A stretch of 10,828 bases of DNA from Methanoculleus sp. (lineage in GTDB: Archaea; Halobacteriota; Methanomicrobia; Methanomicrobiales; Methanoculleaceae): NCBI GenBank assembly GCA_023230425.1, contig JALNXI010000052.1:1-10828 (forward strand), in the 5' to 3' direction. A program made the position numbers and the translations under genes. Each line of letters begins with the position of its first letter. Position 1 is the stretch's first letter. The notes beneath the pieces were generated by a model, which saw nothing but the letters and a program-made list of their open reading frames with translations, was not told where the DNA came from and made no database searches. This document shows, piece after piece, positions 5,982 through 10,828 of the stretch.

Positions 5982-6758
5982 ATGAAGACCGCTGACCTGG
6001 GCATGCAGGCCCCCGCCGGGAGGGGGAGCGGGCAGGCTACCCGGTCTCCGGCACAGAAGACGGAGAGCGGCGCCGACCGCTACCTGCCGGCGGTCATCCC
6101 TGTGCCGCTCAGCCTGACCACCGCGTTCATCGTCAGGGACCGGGGCGTGCTGCTGATCGACACCGGCAACCCCGGGGATGGGGCAACCATCCTGGCCGCG
6201 ATGAGGAAGGCCGGCATCAGGCCTGACGATCTCTCCCTGATCCTCGTCACCCACGGCCATCCAGGTCACTACGGGAGCGCCGAGATGCTCCGGGAACTGA
6301 CTGGTGCACCGGTCGCCGTTCATTCGGCCGACGCCGGTGTCATGCGCTTCGGGCTTACCGGGCTGCTCTTTCCCGGTTGCATCATCCCGCGCCTGATAGG
6401 GTTTGCAACAGGGAGGGTGAGTGCCCCCGGTTCAGGTGGTGTTGAGCCTGACATCATCGTCGAGGGCACCGCCAACCTTGCGGCCTTCGGGGTCCGGGGC
6501 AGGGTCATCCCCACACCGGGCCATACCCCGGGCTCGGTCTCGATCCTCATCGCCGGCGGCACCGCCATCATCGGTGACCTCCTCTCTGCTCTGCTCCCCG
6601 GCGGGCGGCCCCGGCTCCCCTTCCGGACGGGCGACCCCGCGGCGGCACGGAAGAGCCTCCGGGCACTCCTCGCCTTCGGGCCGGAATGGGTCTACGCGGC
6701 ACACGGAGGCCCGTGGTCGGGGGCAGAGATCCGGAGGCGGTTCGGATACGGATGGTGA
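5982..6758 (+). CDS. Metallo-beta-lactamase-fold hydrolase with altered metal motif
   Basis: The 258-residue protein has the MBL-fold signature strand GVLLIDTGN (55-63), the metal motif region THGHPGH (90-96), TPGHTPGS with H181, the bridging Asp in GDLLS (D199), and a last His in AAHGG (H241). In the canonical HxHxDH motif the Asp that ligates the second metal is replaced by Gly95 (codon GGT at 6264-6266, one base from GAT). All other ligands are present. This could mean a mononuclear site, altered activity or a sequence error. The first 30 residues are Gly/Ser/Ala-rich and unlike the fold, so ATG at 6003 (Met8) is another possible start. ATG at 5982 follows GGTAGGAA at suitable spacing. There is no signal peptide or membrane segment. 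The substrate cannot be told, and the neighbours give no pathway clue. Confidence 0.88.
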   Translation: MKTADLGMQAPAGRGSGQATRSPAQKTESGADRYLPAVIPVPLSLTTAFIVRDRGVLLIDTGNPGDGATILAAMRKAGIRPDDLSLILVTHGHPGHYGSAEMLRELTGAPVAVHSADAGVMRFGLTGLLFPGCIIPRLIGFATGRVSAPGSGGVEPDIIVEGTANLAAFGVRGRVIPTPGHTPGSVSILIAGGTAIIGDLLSALLPGGRPRLPFRTGDPAAARKSLRALLAFGPEWVYAAHGGPWSGAEIRRRFGYGW

Positions 6759-6779
6759 CGGTGGGAGGGTATACCGGAG

Positions 6780-6787
6780 GGTTTTTC
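6780..6787 (+). terminator. Short oligo-T tract after the MBL gene
   Basis: A run of five T (6782-6786) within GGTTTTTC lies 22 nt past the MBL stop. It could end that transcript. It also lies just ahead of the ppcA leader repeats, so it may instead be part of the ppcA promoter region. Confidence 0.3.
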
Positions 6788-6788
6788 T

Positions 6789-6819
6789 TGTCAACCATGA
6801 GACAGATCTATGGTTGACA
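6789..6819. repeat. Inverted repeat 1 upstream of ppcA
   Basis: Perfect 10-bp arms TGTCAACCAT (6789-6798) and ATGGTTGACA (6810-6819) are separated by 11 bp. The arm centres are 21 bp apart, two helical turns, which suits a dimeric DNA-binding regulator. The same sequence could fold in RNA as a 10-bp stem with an 11-nt loop. It lies 41-71 bp before the ppcA ATG. A possible TATA (GGTATACC, 6769-6776) would place initiation inside it. Confidence 0.7.
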
Positions 6820-6839
6820 TCAGGGGCCCAGCCCCTGAT
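6819..6839 (+). promoter_or_regulatory. Inverted repeat 2, GC-rich hairpin in the ppcA leader
   Basis: Perfect 9-bp arms ATCAGGGGC (6819-6827) and GCCCCTGAT (6831-6839) surround a 3-base loop CCA. It shares base 6819 with the right arm of inverted repeat 1, so the two stems abut exactly. No T-run follows, so it is not an obvious terminator. The weak GGAG for ppcA starts 5 nt after it. It is probably a leader RNA structure or operator half of ppcA control. Confidence 0.6.
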
Positions 6840-6859
6840 ACGATGGAGCGTAAACGGAT

Positions 6860-8317
6860 ATGGTACGGATACCGCAATGCATGAGCACCCAGCACCCTGA
6901 CAACGTCAACCTGCCGTTCTTCGCCGAGAGTCCGGAGCTCGGCGGGGAAGACGAGGTCCAGGAGGCGTACTACGCCTACTCCCACCTGGGGTGCAGCGAG
7001 CAGATGTGGGACTGCGAGGGCAAAGAGGTCGACAACTTTGTGGTCCGGAAACTCCTCTCCCGGTACGATACCTACTTCCGGGAGAAGAAACTCGGCCGGG
7101 ACGTCTTCCTGACGCTCCGGGTCCCGAACCCCGAGGTCGAGACGGCCGAGGCGAAGATACTCCTCGAGACGCTCGAGAGCATCCCGCGGTCGTTCGATAC
7201 GGCGTGCCTCTTCTACGGGGATGAATGCCCCCCGATCTTCGAGGTGATCCTCCCGATGACGGCGTCCCATACCGCCATCGACAACATCTACCGCTACTAC
7301 ACCGATATCGTCGTCGGGAAACAGGAACGGAGCCTCGGCGAGGGCGGGATGACCATCGCGGACTGGATCGGGAGGTTCCGGCCGGACCGGATCAACGTCA
7401 TCCCGCTCTTTGAGGAGATGGACCACATGCTGGATGCGCACAACGTGGTCAGGCGCTACCTCGAAGGCAAGGATATCGCCCACCAGCGCGTCTTCCTTGC
7501 CCGTTCCGACCCGGCGATGAACTACGGGCTCATCAGCGCGGTCCTCCTGAACAAGATCGCGCTCCAGCACCTCGAGGAGGTCTCGGAGGAGACGGGGACC
7601 CGGATATATCCAATCATAGGCGTGGGTTCGGCGCCTTTCAGGGGCGGCCTCTCTCCCGGGACCGTCGACCGGGTTACCGCCGAGTACCCAAGCGTCCACA
7701 CGTTCACCGTCCAGTCGGCGTTCAAGTACGACCACCCGCTTGAGGTTGTCCAGAACGCGGTTCGTACGCTGGAGGAGCGGAGGCCCGGCAGGGCCCGGCC
7801 TATCGATGAGAAGGCGGCACTCGACCTGATGGTGAGATACACGCGGGCATACGAGCGACGGCTTGGGCCGCTTGCCCCCCTGATCAACCGGGTTGCGCGG
7901 TATATTCCCGAGAGGCGGAAGCGGAAACTGCACATCGGCCTCTTCGGGTATGCCCGGAGCACCGGTGGGATCACCCTGCCGCGGGCGATCAAGTTCACCG
8001 CTGCCCTCTACTCCGTCGGCCTCCCTCCCGAACTCCTCGGCCTGGATGCGCTGGACGAGGCAGATATCGGGTTCGTCAGGGAGACCTACGTCAACTTCGA
8101 TGAGGACCTGAAGACAGCCGCCCGCTTCCTCAACACGGAGACCGGGTTCGTTCCGCGTGAACTCGCGAGCCGGGTGGCCGATCTCGTGGATGTTGAACCG
8201 GACGAGGAGCATGCGGAGATCACGGGTGAGATAGCCCGGGTGCTTCGCGATAACGATACCGGGAGACTGACATCGCTTATCCTCTCGGCCGCGCACCGGC
8301 GGAAATTCCTGGGGTGA
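6860..8317 (+). CDS. ppcA: Phosphoenolpyruvate carboxylase, archaeal type (PpcA)
   Basis: PpcA carboxylates phosphoenolpyruvate with bicarbonate to oxaloacetate and phosphate. In methanogens this feeds aspartate and, through the incomplete reductive citric-acid branch, glutamate. The 485-residue product fits the short archaeal PEPC family, about half the size of bacterial or plant PEPC. It has CMSTQHPDNVN near the N-terminus, LGCSEQMWDCEGKEVDN around 43-59, LRVPNPEVE, ARSDPAMNYG (about 214-223), GSAPFRGG (256-263) and TVQSAFKYDH (283-292). ATG at 6860 begins the family-typical VRIPQCMSTQHPDN; the internal ATG at codon 8 would cut conserved residues. The ribosome site is weak: GGAG lies 12 nt away. 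The two abutting inverted repeats immediately upstream suggest regulation. The gene appears monocistronic, facing the convergent chagasin-like gene. Confidence 0.97.
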   Translation: MVRIPQCMSTQHPDNVNLPFFAESPELGGEDEVQEAYYAYSHLGCSEQMWDCEGKEVDNFVVRKLLSRYDTYFREKKLGRDVFLTLRVPNPEVETAEAKILLETLESIPRSFDTACLFYGDECPPIFEVILPMTASHTAIDNIYRYYTDIVVGKQERSLGEGGMTIADWIGRFRPDRINVIPLFEEMDHMLDAHNVVRRYLEGKDIAHQRVFLARSDPAMNYGLISAVLLNKIALQHLEEVSEETGTRIYPIIGVGSAPFRGGLSPGTVDRVTAEYPSVHTFTVQSAFKYDHPLEVVQNAVRTLEERRPGRARPIDEKAALDLMVRYTRAYERRLGPLAPLINRVARYIPERRKRKLHIGLFGYARSTGGITLPRAIKFTAALYSVGLPPELLGLDALDEADIGFVRETYVNFDEDLKTAARFLNTETGFVPRELASRVADLVDVEPDEEHAEITGEIARVLRDNDTGRLTSLILSAAHRRKFLG

Positions 8318-8356
8318 CCGGGGATGCCCTGCCGTGCCGGGAAGATGCTGAAAAGT

Positions 8357-8414
8357 GGGTGAGTGTTCACCCTCCCCGCAAACGTGCGGGGGAGAGCGTA
8401 CAGGGTGGTCACTC
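8357..8414. terminator. Nested hairpin between convergent ppcA and chagasin-like gene
   Basis: CTCCCCGCA (8372-8380) pairs across AACG with TGCGGGGGAG (8385-8394), with one bulged G. It is enclosed by a longer arm pair, 8361-8373 with 8402-8414, which matches except for one mismatch and one wobble. An alternative hairpin GGGTGA/TCACCC forms at 8357-8372. There is no oligo-T run, so calling it a terminator rests on its position between two gene ends. The outer right arm includes the stop codon of the minus-strand gene. Confidence 0.5.
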
Positions 8415-8891
8415 GATGGTAAACGCCATCGCGAACGTGGTCTCGTTCCCGGTCACGTTCTCCCAGGGCCGCTTGTAGATCGCGGAAAACTCGGCGGCGC
8501 CCTTCTCGGCGGCGAGGTACTGCCACTCGTGCACGCCTCCGGCGCCCACGAGCCCGGTCTCCGGCTCGAAGAATGTGTCGTTCACGTACGAGAGCCCGCG
8601 GGCTGAGGTGACGTTCCAGGAGTATCCGGTCGTCGGGTTCTCGGCGAGGCTGATGATGATCTTGCTCCCGGTCGGGAGGGTGACAGTTTCATTGTTGTTT
8701 GTCTCATTGAAGGCGAACTCTTCCGCCGGGGCGGGTGTGGTCGTCACCGCGGCAGGTGTGGTCGCCACCGGAGTGGGTGTCTCGGTCACGTTCACCGGTT
8801 CCGTCGGTTGCGACGTGCAACCGGCCATGAGCATGCACAATACAAGGAATCCTGCAATCAGGATGCCGTAGATGTTCTTTACCTGAACCAT
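8409..8891 (-). CDS. Lipoprotein with chagasin-type (I42) cysteine protease inhibitor domain
   Basis: The 160-residue product starts with a signal peptide (VKN, then a hydrophobic stretch) ending in lipobox LMAGC, with Cys25 as the likely lipidated residue. A Thr/Pro/Ala-rich linker (about 26-56) follows, then a domain with all three inhibitory loops of the chagasin/I42 family: NPTTGY (85-90), GAGGVHEW (116-123) and RPWE (141-144). Known members block papain-like cysteine peptidases by inserting these loops into the active-site cleft. The protein should be anchored outside the cytoplasmic membrane, several Asn-x-Thr/Ser sites suggesting possible N-glycosylation. ATG at 8891 was chosen because it begins the signal peptide and lies 26 bp from the TATA centre, implying a leaderless message. 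No target peptidase is in the window. Confidence 0.88.
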   Translation of the reverse strand: MVQVKNIYGILIAGFLVLCMLMAGCTSQPTEPVNVTETPTPVATTPAAVTTTPAPAEEFAFNETNNNETVTLPTGSKIIISLAENPTTGYSWNVTSARGLSYVNDTFFEPETGLVGAGGVHEWQYLAAEKGAAEFSAIYKRPWENVTGNETTFAMAFTIE

Positions 8892-8912
8892 ACGGTAAGG
8901 TCGCCCAGATGT

Positions 8913-8930
8913 CATAAATACCTTCTTAAA
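8913..8930 (-). promoter_or_regulatory. TATA box and BRE-like element of the chagasin-like gene
   Basis: On the minus strand TTTAAGAA is followed by GGTATTTATG. The TATA centre (about 8917) is 26 bp from the ATG at 8891, and no Shine-Dalgarno sequence lies between, so initiation at or next to the ATG is predicted. Confidence 0.65.
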
Positions 8931-9069
8931 CCGCCCGGTCCGCACCAGCCGCAGGGGATCCCACCGCGAGCGTTCCGGAAGAGATCGGTCGCCGCTCAAG
9001 AGAAAGACTACACAGACCCGAAAACGTATTCTGGCCGGTTTCGCCTGTCATTAATGGAGAATAGCAACG

Positions 9070-9077
9070 TATAAATA
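9070..9077 (+). promoter_or_regulatory. TATA box of the lipoprotein gene at 9108
   Basis: TATAAATA stands 35 bp (centre) before ATG 9108, predicting initiation near 9098-9103 and a leader of only a few bases to about 15 nt. The rest of the 216-bp divergent region 8892-9107 shows the opposing promoter and nothing else I can identify. Confidence 0.7.
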
Positions 9078-9107
9078 CTTTTCTGGTATTTAGATTCCCC
9101 TGAGGGC

Positions 9108-9734
9108 ATGATTGTGAAAACCTCCCCCCTGAAATTGATCTTCCCGGCGCTCGTTTTGGTGCTCGGGATCTGCCTCTGCATGACGGCAGGCTGCACGTCG
9201 GATTCATCAGATACGACCACACCGGAGGCGACTACTGCGGCCACCCCTGCGGCCACGACGGCTCCTGCTGCTGGCACCACTGTCTCCGGGGCTGCCAAAG
9301 GAAGCGTAACCGCGGTTCCGTTTGCGACCCTGATACCGTTCCTGCCGGGCGCGCCCGCAGGCTGGACTGCCGACGAGCCTGCCGGAGCTTCCTGGACGAT
9401 CGAGGACGGTCAGTGGACCTGGGCAACCCGGGAATACAGCAAGGACGATGCCAGGGCAACGATCCTGATCCAGGACTCGGCCTACTACGATGTGGGCTAC
9501 TGGGAGTCGTGGGACTCGCTCGTCGCATTCGAGACGACCGAGGGCTACTACAAGCAGAACAAGGTCGGTGGCTACCCAGCCTGGGAGGTCTTCACCAAAC
9601 CTGCCTCCTACGGTACCTGGGTCGGCGTGAATGAACGGTTCATGGTCTACATCAGTGTTGAGGATGGTTCCAGGCAGGATCTCGATGCGTTCGTAAATGC
9701 CATCAACTACGATGGCATTGCGAACCTGAAGTAA
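9108..9734 (+). CDS. Predicted membrane-anchored lipoprotein of unknown function
   Basis: The 208-residue product has a basic N-terminus (VKTSPLK), a hydrophobic core and a lipobox MTAGC with Cys29 as the likely lipid-modified residue. A Thr/Ala/Pro-rich linker runs to about residue 65. The mature domain has FLPGAPAGWTADEPAG, many Trp and Tyr residues (SAYYDVGYWESWDSLVAF), a KVGGYPAWEVF segment and a C-terminal end VNERFMVYISVEDGS. This layout recalls small exported proteins of unknown function in bacteria and methanogens, but I cannot name a family. The start is uncertain: GAGGG at 9102-9106 is only 1 nt from ATG 9108 but 7 nt from an in-frame GTG at 9114, which may be the real start. The gene is divergent from the chagasin-like lipoprotein and may share regulation with it. 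Confidence 0.85.
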   Translation: MIVKTSPLKLIFPALVLVLGICLCMTAGCTSDSSDTTTPEATTAATPAATTAPAAGTTVSGAAKGSVTAVPFATLIPFLPGAPAGWTADEPAGASWTIEDGQWTWATREYSKDDARATILIQDSAYYDVGYWESWDSLVAFETTEGYYKQNKVGGYPAWEVFTKPASYGTWVGVNERFMVYISVEDGSRQDLDAFVNAINYDGIANLK

Positions 9735-9747
9735 CCCGAAACCCCAC

Positions 9748-9753
9748 TTTTTT
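9748..9753 (+). terminator. Oligo-T terminator after the lipoprotein gene
   Basis: A run of six T (ACTTTTTTCG) lies 13 nt past the stop, in the 32-bp gap before the convergent methyltransferase end. This is a typical archaeal termination signal. Confidence 0.6.
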
Positions 9754-9766
9754 CGCCGGGCAAGGG

Positions 9767-10333
9767 TTAGGGGCCCGGCATGGCCGTGATGATGTAGTGG
9801 TACGGCCCTGACTCTGCGATCGCCGTAACCCGGAGCCCCGCCTCTGCCATCAGCGACGCCGCATGCTCCGTGCTGAACTTCTTTGCGGGCGGCGGGCCGA
9901 TGGGGAGGGGTTCCTTCTTCCAGTCCACGTCGACGATCAGGCCTGCAGGAGATGCCATCCTCTTTGCGTTGGCGAGCACCCGGATCGGGTCGGCGAAGTC
10001 GTGGAGGTCGATGCCAAAGAAGATGACGTCCGCACAGCCCTCACAGAGGACGATCTCTTCGGCCATCCCCTGGTGGAGGACGACGTTGCCGAGCCCCTCG
10101 CTGAACGCTTTCTCCTGCAGCAGGACCAGCGCTTCGGCGTCGATGTCGATCCCGCAGACGCGGCCGTGCGGCCCGACCATCCGTGCTGCAGGGAGTGCGA
10201 AGAACCCGTCCCCGCACCCGACATCGATGAAGGTGCCTCCGGGAGCAAGCCCGATCCCCTCAAGGATGGACTCGGGGTGCTGCCAGAGCCTGCGGGCGGC
10301 CTCATCTTCACGCGAGTGTCTCCGTGAATGCAT
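9767..10333 (-). CDS. Class I SAM-dependent methyltransferase
   Basis: The 188-residue protein has the Rossmann-type SAM motif I FIDVGCGDGFF (35-45), the acidic ribose-binding end of strand 2 GIDID (61-65), motif II AEEIVLC...ADVIFFGIDLHDF (about 91-113) and VDVDWKKEPLPIGPP after motif III. This places it with UbiE/arsenite-methyltransferase-like enzymes. No Cys triad of an arsenite methyltransferase is present, so the substrate is unknown. The N-terminus HSRRHSREDEAARRLWQHPE is basic. The frame is open upstream to 10459, but that extension crosses the terminator of the next gene. ATG at 10333, with GGTG six nucleotides before it, is a better start; GTG at 10342 is an alternative. It probably has its own promoter, although no clear TATA box was seen. 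Confidence 0.88.
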   Translation of the reverse strand: MHSRRHSREDEAARRLWQHPESILEGIGLAPGGTFIDVGCGDGFFALPAARMVGPHGRVCGIDIDAEALVLLQEKAFSEGLGNVVLHQGMAEEIVLCEGCADVIFFGIDLHDFADPIRVLANAKRMASPAGLIVDVDWKKEPLPIGPPPAKKFSTEHAASLMAEAGLRVTAIAESGPYHYIITAMPGP

Positions 10334-10423
10334 ATGATGCACCAACCGGTCCCGGTGGCGTGCATCACTGAAGAACCTGCTGTTCCCCGGTAGCGGGGCT
10401 CCGGACGACCAGGGTGAATCGTC

Positions 10424-10455
10424 AAAAAAGAGCGCCCGGGAGCCTGCCGCTCCCG
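10424..10455 (-). terminator. Hairpin plus T-run terminator of the DUF1059 gene
   Basis: On the minus strand, immediately after the stop codon, CGGGAGC and GCTCCCG (10455-10449 and 10443-10437) form a perfect 7-bp stem with a 5-nt loop. After a further 7 nt comes a run of six T (10429-10424). It resembles a bacterial intrinsic terminator and also fits archaeal oligo-T termination. It separates this gene from the methyltransferase. Confidence 0.75.
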
Positions 10456-10632
10456 TCACTTCACTGCCTTGCGGATCTTCTCCTGCACTTCCGGCTGCTC
10501 CAGGTTCATCTGGTGGGCGGTCTGGATATGCCCTTCGACCCGCTTCATCAACTCATTCTCACTCTCTGCCTTCTCCTCAAACTCGCACGCAAGGCCAAGG
10601 TCTTTGCATCTGAACGTCTTGACATTCTGCAT
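10456..10632 (-). CDS. DUF1059 family small protein
   Basis: The 58-residue product matches the DUF1059 pattern: KTFRCKDLGLACEFE near the start, then ENELMKRVEGHIQTAHQM. It holds C9-x6-C16-x18-H35-x4-H40, a spacing that resembles a small metal-binding finger, though metal binding is an inference. The function of the family is unknown. There is no signal peptide, so it should be cytosolic. ATG at 10632 is taken as start, with GGTGAG four nucleotides upstream. An in-frame GTG at 10641 overlapping that site would add three residues and suit a leaderless mRNA. The gene is monocistronic, with its own TATA box and terminator. Confidence 0.85.
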   Translation of the reverse strand: MQNVKTFRCKDLGLACEFEEKAESENELMKRVEGHIQTAHQMNLEQPEVQEKIRKAVK

Positions 10633-10666
10633 CCCTCTCACCGACCGGAGTTGTATACTGGGGATG

Positions 10667-10678
10667 TTATAAAAATAT
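10667..10678 (-). promoter_or_regulatory. TATA box of the DUF1059 gene
   Basis: The minus strand reads ATATTTTTATAA. Its centre is about 40 bp from ATG 10632 and 31 bp from GTG 10641, so initiation near 10646 gives a leader of 5-14 nt. It begins 3 bp after the stop of the preceding partial gene, and its T-run may double as that gene's terminator. Confidence 0.55.
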
Positions 10679-10680
10679 CG

Positions 10681-10828
10681 TCATCTTTTTTCTGCCGTAA
10701 CCCCTCCGGCGCGGCCTGTACAGCCGGGTGCACCTGGCCCGGCCCCACCCTGTCGCTCCAGCACAGTCACCGTGCGGCCCTCCGCGACGCGCGGCTGGCC
10801 CTCCGTCAGTGGAATTACGCCTCCCCAC
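10681..10828 (-). CDS. Probable 3' end of an unidentified gene cut by the window edge
   Basis: A minus-strand frame is open from the window edge (10827) to a TGA at 10681-10683: 48 codons reading GGVIPLTEGQPRVAEGRTVT, then a Gly/Ala-rich tail ending TAEKR. The first half has a balanced, protein-like composition with mostly G/C third positions. The stop is placed just before the DUF1059 promoter, as expected of an upstream gene. Another minus frame and one plus frame are also open here, but both are rich in Arg, Pro or Ser as in shadows. I do not recognise the family. Confidence 0.45.
   Translation of the reverse strand, partial: WGGVIPLTEGQPRVAEGRTVTVLERQGGAGPGAPGCTGRAGGVTAEKR

Noticed and set aside
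6791..8296. Very long open frame on the minus strand opposite ppcA
   Set aside because: It is antisense to a clearly conserved PEP carboxylase; the long opening reflects GC-rich codon usage, and its translation has no recognisable family features.
10334..10459. N-terminal extension of the methyltransferase to 10459
   Set aside because: The region contains the DUF1059 hairpin and T-run terminator and overlaps its stop; GGTG before ATG 10333 marks a better start. A small CCCCG/CGGGG hairpin at 10385-10398 is too weak to call.

Overview
This window most likely comes from a methanogenic euryarchaeon of the order Methanomicrobiales, with a Methanoculleus-like style. The evidence is archaeal-type S12, S7 and EF-2 (with the diphthamide site), an archaeal-type phosphoenolpyruvate carboxylase, and a queD-queE-queC set that in Archaea feeds archaeosine synthesis. 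TATA boxes lie about 26-35 bp before start codons, coding DNA is GC-rich with AT-rich promoter islands, and there are Thr/Ala/Pro-rich lipoproteins. The genus is an inference from gene content; no marker here proves it.

Left part (140-2307, minus strand): a compact transcription unit queD-queE-queC-Nudix hydrolase with overlapping or nearly touching genes. It makes preQ0 from the H2NTP-derived pterin, and ends with an ADP-ribose-pyrophosphatase-like Nudix enzyme. Its promoter appears to give an almost leaderless queD mRNA and contains a perfect 16-bp AT palindrome. Centre-left (2394-5767, plus strand): a short str cluster, rpsL-rpsG-fusA. It has its own TATA box and a T-rich end, and neither RNA polymerase/nusA genes nor tuf are adjacent.

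Centre (5669-8414): a doubtful antisense coding fragment behind fusA, a metallo-beta-lactamase-fold protein with Gly in place of a conserved metal-binding Asp, and ppcA (PEP carboxylase, the source of oxaloacetate for biosynthesis). A leader with two abutting inverted repeats precedes ppcA. A nested hairpin separates ppcA from the convergent next gene.

Right part (8409-10828): two divergently transcribed lipoproteins, one with a chagasin (I42) protease-inhibitor domain and one of unknown function. They are followed by a minus-strand class I SAM methyltransferase, a 58-residue DUF1059 protein with its own promoter and hairpin/T-run terminator, and what looks like the 3' end of another minus-strand gene cut by the window edge.

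I found no rRNA, tRNA, insertion sequence, CRISPR array or defence system, and no convincing new multi-gene system. The most interesting items are the ppcA leader, the altered MBL metal site, the Nudix gene tied to the que operon, and a near-perfect palindrome inside queE. No gene-free stretch exceeds 300 bases; the longest are 5737-5981 and 8892-9107.
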